In this document: in pieces, positions 21,901 through 33,900 of the stretch
Layout: every line of letters starts with the position of its first letter
Position numbering within the stretch: the first letter of the stretch is position 1
NCBI GenBank assembly: GCA_036346225.1
Contig: JARFIW010001185.1
Span: forward strand, 1,178,001 to 1,242,000
Direction of reading: 5' to 3'
DNA: 64,000 bases
Origin: Platerodrilus igneus
Taxonomy: Eukaryota > Arthropoda > Insecta > Coleoptera > Lycidae
Program-made: the position numbers and the translations under genes
The notes under the pieces: model-generated
Database searches by the model: none
What the model was told of the DNA's origin: nothing
The model's input: only the letters and a program-made list of their open reading frames with translations

Positions 21901-24900
21901 GTTATCTTATCTAGTATCTCAAATAACAACTAAAGCTTAATACCGTTATCTTATTCATTACCTTTGAGGATAACAACTTAAGCTTAATATCATTATCTTA
22001 TCTACTATCTTTAACAACAATTTGAGATCTTGTCTTATCTTTTTATCTTCCTAACGTGTGGTATATATGACCAGACGTGGGAATTATTTTTTTTCTGAAA
22101 TTTAAGTGAAAAAGCTAGCCCGATTTAGAAATGTAATTTGTCAGGTTAGCATATAAGGATTGAGTAGGTGGTACTTTTGGTAAATTTGTTGATTCACAAC
22201 TATGTCATGGACAAGTTTTAAATGTGCATCGTTAGAACACCAAAGTACCAGTAACAAAATTTGCTAGAGTGCAAAGTGACTCACTCTATGAACATTTTTA
22301 AATTTGGGCACTTCTTGCCAAAAGAAGAATAGTTTTGATGCAACACTCATGTGTGTTTGCACATAAGAACTTCAATGTTAGCTTTAGTTAGATAGGTTTA
22401 GATAGTTTAGGCGACTTGTCGCACCCGTGTTAGTTTAAGTAGTGTTTCATGCTCCCCGACAAATTTGTGCTGTCGATGATTAGTGTAGTCAAAGACTATC
22501 GGGCTACCTATTTTGTTTCCTGGTACTTCGGTAGACGTGTTATCGGTCAAAAAACCAGGTGGCGCCTTATATAAACATTTTGTAGGTTTTAAGTTAGGTT
22601 TTATATAGGGTAGTTAGGATTTAGATTTTAAGCTGTTACTGTGCTAACAGACTTTTTCTTTTTTTTTAGTTTTTTCTTTTGTGGCTTTGTCGCGATTGTT
22701 ACGTGCCAAGGGTCACTTAAACATTGTTAGTAGTTTAGTTTTAATACACGGAAGTTTCGCGGCATATTTTCAAATACGCGGTGCGCGGGAATTTTAAATG
22801 GACTAGGCGGTACTTCCGTACGTCATAGTAGTGAGTTTGCGCAGATCGCACAACTTTAGAGGGGTAGACCAATACTAGACAAAGAGTGGGGACGAGTTTT
22901 GGTGACGCTCTGAATCGTGGCTGTTTTCCTTTGATCTTCAAGTGAAGTAGTCGTGCCGGGTATCATATCTTATCTTACTATGTAGATTCCCTTGTCTTGC
23001 TTATCTTTGTTTGTCTTTCCCTAATTAACCTATTCCTGTCGTTCCACTACATTTAGGACTGATACGACCCTGGAGCAGCCCACGACCAGAGATGACCCGG
23101 ATGTCCATGCTCAGCTAACACCACCGGAGCCCGGAGCAATACCTTCATTATCGACCGGAAGGATGATAGGCGTACCTGGGGAAAGCCGGATATCTTATGT
23201 GAGTAATTTGTTTGTTAAAATTATTCGATTTTATCTTTCACTGTTTAATTTTTATATTTCTGATTATTGCGCAATATACCTTTTGTATCGGTGACGTCAT
23301 GGTAGTTGGCTACGCGAAACCTGTAAAAGGGGTTCGCGTTGCCCTCTGCTAGAGGCGTCACTCGCTTTTCTTATTGCGCTTGCGCGATGTATCTTATGAA
23401 CTTTGGTAACTGCAATACCGACTTTTAAGATCTATCACCATATAAATGTATTACCATCTAAAGTGCAATACTTTGCAAACTGTTTTATCGACCATATAAA
23501 CTTTCACCAAGGAAAGTGGAATAACATGCTTCATACATTTTCATAACGATCTTGGTAAAAATGAGTGTTTTAATTTTTAACAAATCTAATAGTATATTTG
23601 TATTACAACTTCTACAAGGATAAAAATTATGAAGTGTAGCGTTTTAAATTTTTGCTATGATTTTCGTAATGATATGCATGGGTTTAGTATGAAGTGGAGC
23701 ATAATGGATAAATTTTGCATTTTGTTACTTAGCTATTGCCAAGCATTTATTAAGGGCAAGTTTAAGTTCGAGGAAATTGTTGGTTATACTCTCGGTTATT
23801 AAAACAAGCCCTCCCTACGATTAATTTTTATGTCATCATATTGTGAGACAAGAGGTCCATGTTTGAACAACATGTATGTGACCTGCAGTCGTTTGTGGTT
23901 TTTGTTTACTCTCATGTGGTTTCAATAAGGTCAAATACATAAGTTCAAAGATGTATGGTATTTATTAGTATTAAGTTAAATACTTGGATTCTAGCTAGAA
24001 GTGGTCTTGGAGTAACATTCTTTATATTATCTGCATATAGTTTCTTATTACTCTTATTCAAAATAATTCTAGTAAAATTAGTTTTTAATTGATGGTTTGT
24101 CATACTCGGTATATTCTGTGTTTAGGTGATTTCTCACAATTGTATTACTATTTCACAACTTAAATTTTATTGTGAACTACATAATTTTTGCGATCAAATC
24201 TAAAAAGAAATAAGAGAACCAAATTCTTTATACAGGATGTCTCACGAGGAACCCGACAAACTTTTAAAGCGGTTTCCTCTCACCAAAATAATGAAAAAAG
24301 TTCATATAAACATATGTCCTAAAATGCTTTGTTAGCGAGTTACAGCTAGCGAAATATTTCGCTCGATTTTCTGAGAAAGGACGGAAATAAAGCCAAACTT
24401 GTTAAGTTAGGTATTAAATTTATTGGATTTTATGTAAAATGAATTGAAAAATTGAATAAAACATGTCCCAGACCTCTAGGATCACCCATATCTTAGATAT
24501 CAGACAAAAAACGCAAAATTCGGTCTCGAAAACCATGCTTCGTTGAGATTTAAACTACATTAACTTTGTATGTGTGGATTTAATTAAACATTAATTTTTT
24601 AAACTTTGTGTTTGTTTATTATTGGCCTATTTTACATCAATCTCCAGAATTAAATTCGCTACAAGTTTTGTTTAAAAAGTTTGCATGTTTATTACCCATT
24701 TAACAAAGTTAATGTAGTTTAAATCTAAACAAAACATGGTTTTCGAGACCGAATTTTGCGTATTTTGTCTGATATCTCAGATATGGGTGATCATGGAGGT
24801 CTGGGACGTTTTATTCAATTTTTCAGTTATTTTACATAAAATCCAATAAATTTAACAACTAACTTAATGCCATAAAAAAATTAGTTTGGCTTTATTTCGC

Positions 24901-27900
24901 TAGTCGTAACTTGCTAACAAAGCGTTTCCGGACATATGTTTATATGAACTTTTTTCATTATTTTGATGAGAAGAAACCACCTTAGAAGTTTGTCGGGTTC
25001 CTCGTGGGACACCTTGTATACAATGGGCAGCGCTCGCCAATTTATTTTACTTGCATTGTAGAGCCATAATAAATTATAGTTTTAAAAGTTCATTGTTTAG
25101 TTAATCAAAATTTTGAAGTTACGCTCTATGATTAATTGTTCTGTTAAATTTTTTATACTTAAAAAAAAGGAATGAGTGAACTTATTACATGCCGAAAATT
25201 GGCTATGTAAACATTTCTAATTTTTAGTTTAAGTATGTGACTGAAATCGCGCCAATATTTTAAAAAATAGACTTGTGCTTGCATTTCCGTCACTTTAGAC
25301 AGTTGCGTTGGCGCCAGAGAATGCGCAGACGCGGAGTGTGGAAGGAAGTGCGCATTTTTCCGTCACGACAGGGACTAGTGAACGAGACGTCGAACAGGTG
25401 GTTATCTGTTGTGTGCCTTTGTCTGTTCTCTTTCAGGTAATGTAGGTTTCCTTTTATCTCCACCTGATATCGTTCCCTTGACCTTATTCCTACCGTACCT
25501 CTACAACCAAACAAGAGGGAAAACAAACCAATTTGGTTTCGACGAGGGTGAAGGCCTATCCACGCCCAGTCAACGCCGAGATCCTGCCACCATGATAGCT
25601 GCAATGTTGTGAAGAGCTCCACATTTTACGTGAGTACATTTTATCTTTTTCTTTGTGTGTGATACAAATTTGAGACGCAAGAATGACGTAATACCTTGTT
25701 GTGCAATATTATGTACGTGATTATTTTGTGTTGCCAACTGTCATAGTGGCTCTTATCAATTACGCCGGGACTTTAGCAGTGACCTTAGGATATATCAAAC
25801 TTTAATTGAGAACAATTTATTTGATCTACTAACACTTTGTTTTCTTTTTTAAAATGATTGTTTAATCACAGTAACAAGTCTGAAATCTTTTGTTAAAGTA
25901 AAGAGTTGGTGTTCGAACACAAAAAATGTTTGGTCACTAGATTTTCAATTGTTGTATTCTAATATCAGGCAGCGTCGAGTCGTTTAGGTGTCGGCATGGC
26001 AGCATCAGGTAAGCAGCACTTGATCTTTGTTTCATTGAGTTAGTGAACTTTTGTTTTAGTAATATTTTTTTTGGTGATTTTTATTTTATTACAGTATTGC
26101 GGCATATTTTTTTCTATGCGTTTCTACATTTTGTCATTGGAATTTTCTTTTGGTTGTACATTATTAGGATATAGTGGTGCACCTGTTTATAGACTCTTTA
26201 GTTTTATACCCAAGGCCCTGCTTAGTTCTTCTGCGAGTTAAACCCCAGCTATAAACCAAAATTCTTTTGGGGAATTCCATTATCAATTAGCTGTTTACTA
26301 TCTACTTTTACCCTGGGCTATTATTTTTATTCATGGGACTATATCGATATTTTTGACAACAGCATACACCATCAGCGGCTTAATCATAGATAAATTCATT
26401 TTTGTAAACAGTTGTATAATTATAAGTATCCTGCGCCTTAATCTCATCACATCAGACAATGGGTGATTTTTGTGATGCTATTGAAACGACCATTGTTAAA
26501 CTCTTGCAATTCCGGTTTTGGAACCTTTGTTACCATTTCTGTTTCCTGAAATTACTAACTACGGTTCTATTAATAAAAAGCTTCAATCTGCTTGTAACCT
26601 ATATTAACATATAAATATCATTGGAACAAAACATAATGATAAACTTAACTTATCCTTATTTGGCCGAATCTACGTGAAAAAGAAAAGTAGTAAATTTATT
26701 AAATATTAGTATCAAATCAATTAAATATGTATTTGTCAGTTGTTGAAATTAAGGTTAATGCTTTCCCTGGTTTCAAAACGGTTTCATGCAATCGAGTACC
26801 CAAGTTGAAGTTCTGTTAATAAAATCTGTTGTATACATGTAGATATTGAAAAATAGTTTAAAATATGCAACAGATGGAAGCAGTACGAACTTTGGCGAGG
26901 AATCAACCTTATGCAAGACAACAAGGGGATGCTAATGAAGTAATTTTTTTATTCCAACGAAATGTTGCTAGAAGCGATTATAACCAAATCACTTTCACTT
27001 TGTACTTGTAACTTATTTGATTCTGCATTTGCAAATCCGCGTCTGAGAGCTTATCACTAAGCACGCTTGAGTATATATAAACTTACTATACATCATTACC
27101 TTGTCGTCGCTCTAGAGTGGTGGTTATCAATTATTACTGCTTGAAACACACGACTGACTGAATATATTGCAATGCTCTCTACTATTTTTATTAAATGGTA
27201 TATATAAGTGAATGGGAGGGGTGCTGTTGCAGTTTCACGCCCAGGTCGTTCGTTTTTGCATTTGTGATTAATGTCAAGGACCATCTTAGTGGATGAGAAA
27301 TTTATGTATCAGAATGTTCCCGTCATCTGTTAACTAACACATCAGGTTCTCTGTTTTTCGTTGCTATGTTTTTAAATTTTATAAATTCCGGTTTATTTAA
27401 ATTATTTACAATGTCTTCGATAACATGCAATACCTGAGAATATTTTCAGTCTTACATTTGTAAGCTTATGTGTCATGAAAAATATGTTGATGTTTTGTCC
27501 ACTTTAATATATTTATTGGCCATTCCAATTAGTAATTCACCTTAACTTTTATAAAATTGTTCGTGTAGCTTTTTACTGCACTTCCTACACTGCTAAAATT
27601 TAAAAAAATTTCCTATATACCATGTATGCATAATTATTCCGCTAATGTTACAAATTGTTGATTTTTTTTCTATTGCATTAATCTAAAAAATTTTACCTAT
27701 GACTTGAAATAGATTTTTTCTTGATTTTTCAGGTAACAATTTATTTGTTACGTCTTCGGTAATTGCTGTGATTTTGAGTGACATGCATAATCTGATGACA
27801 AGTTTTTACCATATTCCATTTTGAAGTATTGTCTTATTTACTAGACACTTAATAATGCTTAGTTAATATTTAAAGTGATACAAGCGTCAAACAAATGACT

Positions 27901-30900
27901 ATAGTCAAAGAGAACTTACAAACAATTTGCTTAAAAACACTATTATAATGTTAGTCTCACAATAAAAGCATTGGTCTTTTCTGAACTGTACAAAGTGACT
28001 CTTTATGTATCACAATAAGTGAGAAAAATGATAACTTTGTAAAGGTAGTTTTTAACCGTAAAATGCACCGGTCATGCAGAAACAGAAAGGACAGCAAAGT
28101 AAGGTCTCACATGAATTACAATAACGTATAAACAGATAAAAGAAACCTAACGGTGCTGTGCTAACTACAAAAGTGGAGAGTGGGATGGGTCACATAGACA
28201 AAGAAAGGACATAGCCATCGACTTTTTATTGACAATAAAAACAAAAAAATTTTACTTAAAGATATTTTATGGACAATTTTTAATAATTGAGATACGAAGT
28301 GCACATTTCGTATTGTAACATGTGAAGAAACTAATCGGTAGTAAAAAAAAATAATGCTTAGGCTTTCTTATAAGCAAACGTGTTAAGTTATAAGTATTAA
28401 ATTCTGAACCATTTTAGTAAATATTTTAAAACAACAGGAAGAACTAGCAAAGCTAATTTTGAAACGGGTTTGTAAACTTGTTCTGTCTGTCAGAGCAATG
28501 TGACTTGAGTTTTTCCGTGGTTCATTTGTTACACACAATCATGAAAAGTGCATAAACAAGATTCTCTTGATATAAAAAAAACATCGTAACATACCTCCAC
28601 GTTCCGAGATACTTATCGTGCACCTGCATCAGTAGAGGTGAAACAGCTAAACATCTTGATTTTCGCTCACAGAGGGACCATAACTGCAACCGTGGGCCTA
28701 TGCAAAAAAGCTTTAAAAAATCCTTCTAGTCATTAATAACCATGTAAGAAACTTACTAATGCACAGAGGACATAAGCTTCTTGTAGAATACGCACATCGC
28801 TCTTGAGATAATAGAATCAACCACACAGGAAATACATGCCAGGACAAAAAGCAGAATGAAAGCGAACCCAATATAAGAAATGATATGATAATCGATTGAA
28901 ATATTAGGACACCATGTGTTAAAGGCCACATCTAGAGTCTTTGTAATACATTAATAGATAAGAAAACCGGTAAGTTCAAATGCAGATGTCTTCGTTAATC
29001 ACACATGTAGAAAATCTATTCTATTCAAACTTATATTACTACTTTTAAATAAAGCGAGCATATCTTTTCAGAGAGCAAACGCTGCTGATAACCGAATACA
29101 TTTTCAATGCTATATCAAAAATAGAGATAGATTGAGGTGCTTTAAATTATACTAAATACACTAATAAAATTCTGCAGGGTGATGAACAAGCACTCATTTC
29201 AGTTGTAAAATGAGTTTTATAGGAAGAAATTAAGTTATTAAATTATAGTTAGTGATCAGGGACGTCTCCTATAACAGGTTGTTACGTCATCATCGAACAT
29301 TTATTGGAATTGGTGACAATAAATACTTAGTGCGGGTATCCTATAGTTTTAGTGAAACATTATATACCGACAGTGGAAGTGCGTTGAAGAACACAGTTGC
29401 ATTCGAACCCTTGCAGAAGACGGTTGTGTGAGAGCTTTCGAAAGCGACACCGACACCCAAACGTGCGTGTTATTGGTTGTCCGCGAAGCTTTTGTGTGTG
29501 AACGTTTATTGCCCACAGCGGCACAGGCTTTAAGGTATTTATACCCTTCCTTAAGTAGTTGTTGTAGTTGTTTTTAGTTATTACATAACCGCTCCACCGC
29601 CATCAGTATTGCTACAAAAGCAATTGGTCCTTCCCTATAATTAGCATATCTTATCACCCCCATTCACCCCCCAACAATCCATTGGTCCAATCGATCCGAA
29701 TTCACTAGTTCTATGGTCTATACGCATGTCCTAAACTTTGCATTCCAGCGAGCTTTTTAATTAATTAATGATTTAGCTTTAAATTTGTGTTCAAACCCCA
29801 TATTTAGCGGGTTAAAATATATACAATATTAGCTACATACTTTCGTTAGACTAAAATTAAGTGAAAACAAATCCTTAATATAAAATTTGCTAATTTGCAT
29901 TAAAAGCCATTGCGGGTTTTTAGTTTCACATACAACTTTCAGTCGGTTTACAACGTAAAATATTTAATACATTTGCAGGGTAATAAAGTTGTAAAGCTGA
30001 ACCCATCTTGCAAATATGTTAAGCTGCATGTTTAAACGTTCCTGTGATCTTTTGATGGTAAAAGCCGCCCGGGTTTTTAAGCTGTAAATCTTATCTAAAC
30101 GCTTTGTTTGACAAACCGTTAGGTTTTCTACGTGGTTTAAGACCACATTGCAGGCCAATAGTCATAAAACGTGATTTATTGGTTTATACGCTATTTGACA
30201 TTTTTCGTGGCTTGAACAACAACCCATAATATTTTAATATTTCTCAGCGCACATCTGAGCGGTACGGTTTTACAGCATTTATTGTAGGCCTTTCAGAATG
30301 GCTCCGAAGAAATTACAGGTAGCCGAGCTCGAATTGCTTAAAATACGCAATATGGAAATGTGGGAACTTAGTAACCCTATACAAAGTGACCCAACTTTAA
30401 AAACGTTGTTCCTTATTGAAACAAGGGGAGTAAATGACCTTTACAGAAATTTCAATACAATTTTAGTTGCTGTCTTGGCGTCCTGTGACGAGGTAGAATC
30501 ATTAAATTACAACGCTTTACGGAAGGAAGTAGATTCCGCTTATTATTGCATACTGCTGCATCTTGAAACGATGAAAGCACCACAAATCATTGAAAATGCT
30601 CCAAGCAGCACGGGATCAAAATTGTTACCATTAAAGCTCCCAAATTTTAATAATGAGGTAACTGAATTGGCATCTTTCATCGATTTATTTGACAGTCTGG
30701 TCTATAATAACGCGTCGCTGTCCAATATCGAAAAATTAAATTATCTTTTCAGTTGCTGTAGCGGGGAGTCTTTGAAAATCATTAAATCGGTACCCATTTC
30801 AGGAGATAATTTTATCATTTCATATAACGCCTTGCGTGAGAGATTTAGCAATCCGCGTTTATTGGCAACTTTGCATTGGAAAGCTATGAAAGACTTTCCA

Positions 30901-33900
30901 CCTTTAAAATCAGAAGGCCCTAAGAAACTTAGGGCACTTATTGATTGTTTTTCAGAGAACCTTGCTGTTCTAACTAACTTAAAGTTTCCCACTGAACATT
31001 GGAACTTTATTCTAGTCGATTTTCTTTTAGAAAAACTCGATCCGTTCACTAGAAAACGCTTCGAACTCCAATCGGATCCGAAGCAAATACCCAATTTTGA
31101 GGATTTGAGATATTTTTTAACTCAACAATGTGCAGCGTTGGAAACCTTTTCTTCAACCGCACCTGTTTCTTATTCGACGACTGTCCATACATCTCACACA
31201 TCAGTGCCTAAGAAATCCTCAGCGTTTCAATTTAAACCAAAAGTTTCTTCTAACGTAGTTTCACTGGATACACCAAGTAGCTCCAGTGACTCAAATAATT
31301 CATTTTCGCACCATTGTCCTTCTTGCAAAGGCAATCACTTAATTTACAGATGTCAATCGTTTCTAAAGAAAACTCCGACAGAACGTTTCGACATTGTCAA
31401 ACGCTTACGCCTTTGTTTAAATTGCTTACGAACAGACCATGCGTCCATGCAATGCAAATCCTATAACTCTTGTCGAACTTGCGCAAAGCCGCATCATACC
31501 TTGCTACATTTTGAAGCGCAACCTGCTTCTAGCCGTTCAGCTGAACCGACCGCTACACCCATGCATAAAAATGCCAATAGGACGCAGTCAGCCTCTTCTA
31601 TTCTGGCAAATGTTTTGTCTTCACAGACGAATTTAAATCCTGGGGTTACTGTCTTACTCTCCACTGCTGTTGTGGAAGTTCAAGATCGTTCTGGTAGATA
31701 CAAACCGATCAGGGTACTCTTAGACCCTGGCTCCCAAGCTAGCTTTATTCGAGACGATTGCGTGAGCAAACTTTGGCTTCCACGCATACGTTCTCAAGTT
31801 CCGATTTATGGACTTGGGCAGACAACTTCGGCAGTCAATAGGGGTGCCGTCAGCTGCACCATTCGCTCTATGTTAGACTCTGAAAAATCTCTAGAAGTCA
31901 CAACTTTTGTGCTTTCGTCAATATCTGGCAAATTACCCAGCATTGAAGTTCCTAATAATTGGGAATACTTATGCGGCCTGCACTTTGCAGACCCGACCTG
32001 GAACTCTCCAGGAACCATTGACATGCTCCTCGGAGCAGATGTTTATCCGTTCATCATCAATGGCGGTGTTATACATGGCAAATTTCTTCAGCCTGCCGCC
32101 ATAAATACAATTTTGGTTGGACTATTATTGGTCCCACAAAAGCTTGCAGTCTGATACTGTCCAAGCATTTTTACTTCTGTAGAAGATCCTATCGACCAGA
32201 CCCTAAGGCGGTTTTGGGAGATAGAAGAGTTACCATCAAGCCTTATACTTCTCCAGAAGAAGAAAAGGCAGATTTGATTTTGAAAACACGTTTTCTCGTG
32301 ACCCTAGCGGTCGTTTTATTGTTGCGTTACCGTTCAACGATACTTTGCCCGTTTTGATAATTCCTTTGAGATGGCTAAAAAGACTATTTTCGTTGGAGCG
32401 CAAATTGCATGCTCAACCAGGAGCTACGCGCCCAATACAACAATTTCATGCAGGACTATTTTGATGCGGGTCATATGGCATTACTCGATTCTCCGCCCGT
32501 TGGGAACGATAATTATTTTTTACCCCATCACGCTGTGTTTAAAGAGGAAGGTCATATTTCTAAAATTCGTGTGGTTTTTGACACCTCTGCAAAGGCTAAA
32601 AACAACGTGTCACTTAATGACACTCAATTGGCTGGACCTAGTCTCCAAAATGACATTTCGTCAATCTTACTTAAATTTCGCTCTCATCGTTTCGTTTTTA
32701 CTTGTGATGTTCGCCAAATGTATCGACAAATTTTGGTTACCGAAGAACATCGAAGGTTTCAATTAATTGTGTGGCGGTTCTCCACAGAAGAACCCATTCA
32801 GACTTATCAGCTTAATACAGTAACCTATGGTATTAAGTCATCGCCGTATCTAGCATTAAAAACTCTTCAGCAATTAGCCATTGACGAAGGCAAAAGGTTA
32901 GTGTTAGCCGCTGAGGCTATACGGTCAAATCTATATATTGACGATTTCGTCGCTGGTGGAGATTCTATACAATCGGCCCGAGAAATTAAAGATCAACTTA
33001 TCCGACTTTTACATTTGGCTGGTTTTGAACTTTGAAAATGGAGTTCTAATTCAGTTTCTATTTTGGAAGGCATTCCGTCAGATTTTTGCCAATATACTTC
33101 TCTCGATTTCGATTCTGACGAATCAATAAAAATATTAGGTCTTCAATGGTCACCTACAGAAGATATTTTCTCATTTCGGGTTAAACCATTAAACCCAATA
33201 TGTACAAAGCGCAACATACCTTCACAAGTTGCCAGAATATATGATCCATTAGGGTTTTTAGCCCCACTAACACTTTTTGCAAAGCACCTAATCCAGCATC
33301 TGTGGATGTTAGGTTTAAATTGGGATGACATCCCACCAGCAGACATTTCGTCTCAATGGCAGCAGTATCAAGAAGAATTGCCGTTATTATCGTCATTAAA
33401 GTTACCATGTTGTTTACCCCCTTCGTATCCTTTTACTTGTCATTTGCATGGGTTTTGCGATGCTAGCGAGGTAGGGTATGCAGCGGTAGTGTATTTTCAG
33501 TTCATAAATCAAACTACTGGAGAAATAACTGTACAATTTGTAACCGCTAAAACAAAAGTAGCTCCAATTAAGCGCATTTCAATTCCACGTTTGGAATTAT
33601 GTGCCGCCGTTTTATTAACCGATTTACTTTCTTTTACCATTCGGTCTTATCAAGGCTTGATTGAAATCCCCGATGTTTCAGCGTGGAGTGATTCTACGGT
33701 TGCTCTCACTTGGATACGTTCTCCACCTTTTCGGTGGAAAACTTTTGTGGCAAACCGTGTTAGCCACATTCAAGAAATCATTGCACCTAGCCGATGGTTT
33801 TATATTAAATCTTCGCATAATCCGGCTGATCCTGCATCTCGGGGATTAATGCCAAGCGCGGTTATTTCATAGTTCGCTATGGTGGGCGGGGCCTGAATGG

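Larger units (their letters stand above)
11000..23526 (+). mobile_element. Element A: Gypsy-like LTR retrotransposon, coding-depleted, with nested Bel/Pao
   Basis: Bounded by 831- and 830-bp direct LTRs of TGTTAC...ACA type, flanked by TGCT at 10996-10999 and 23527-23530 (4-bp TSD). A TGGCGCC primer-site-like start follows the left LTR. The only protein trace is a Gypsy RNase H tail at about 13050-13250. Element B inserted between 14277 and 20933. Without B the element is about 5.9 kb and almost non-coding, so it is non-autonomous. Confidence 0.92.

Noticed and set aside
22741..22941. Minus-strand open frame in the element A LTR
   Set aside because: It lies within an LTR; the other LTR copies show no selection for this frame.
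25993..26010. ATG GCA GCA TCA followed by a donor-like GGTAAGC as a first exon
   Set aside because: Only four codons and no matching downstream exon or supporting signal.
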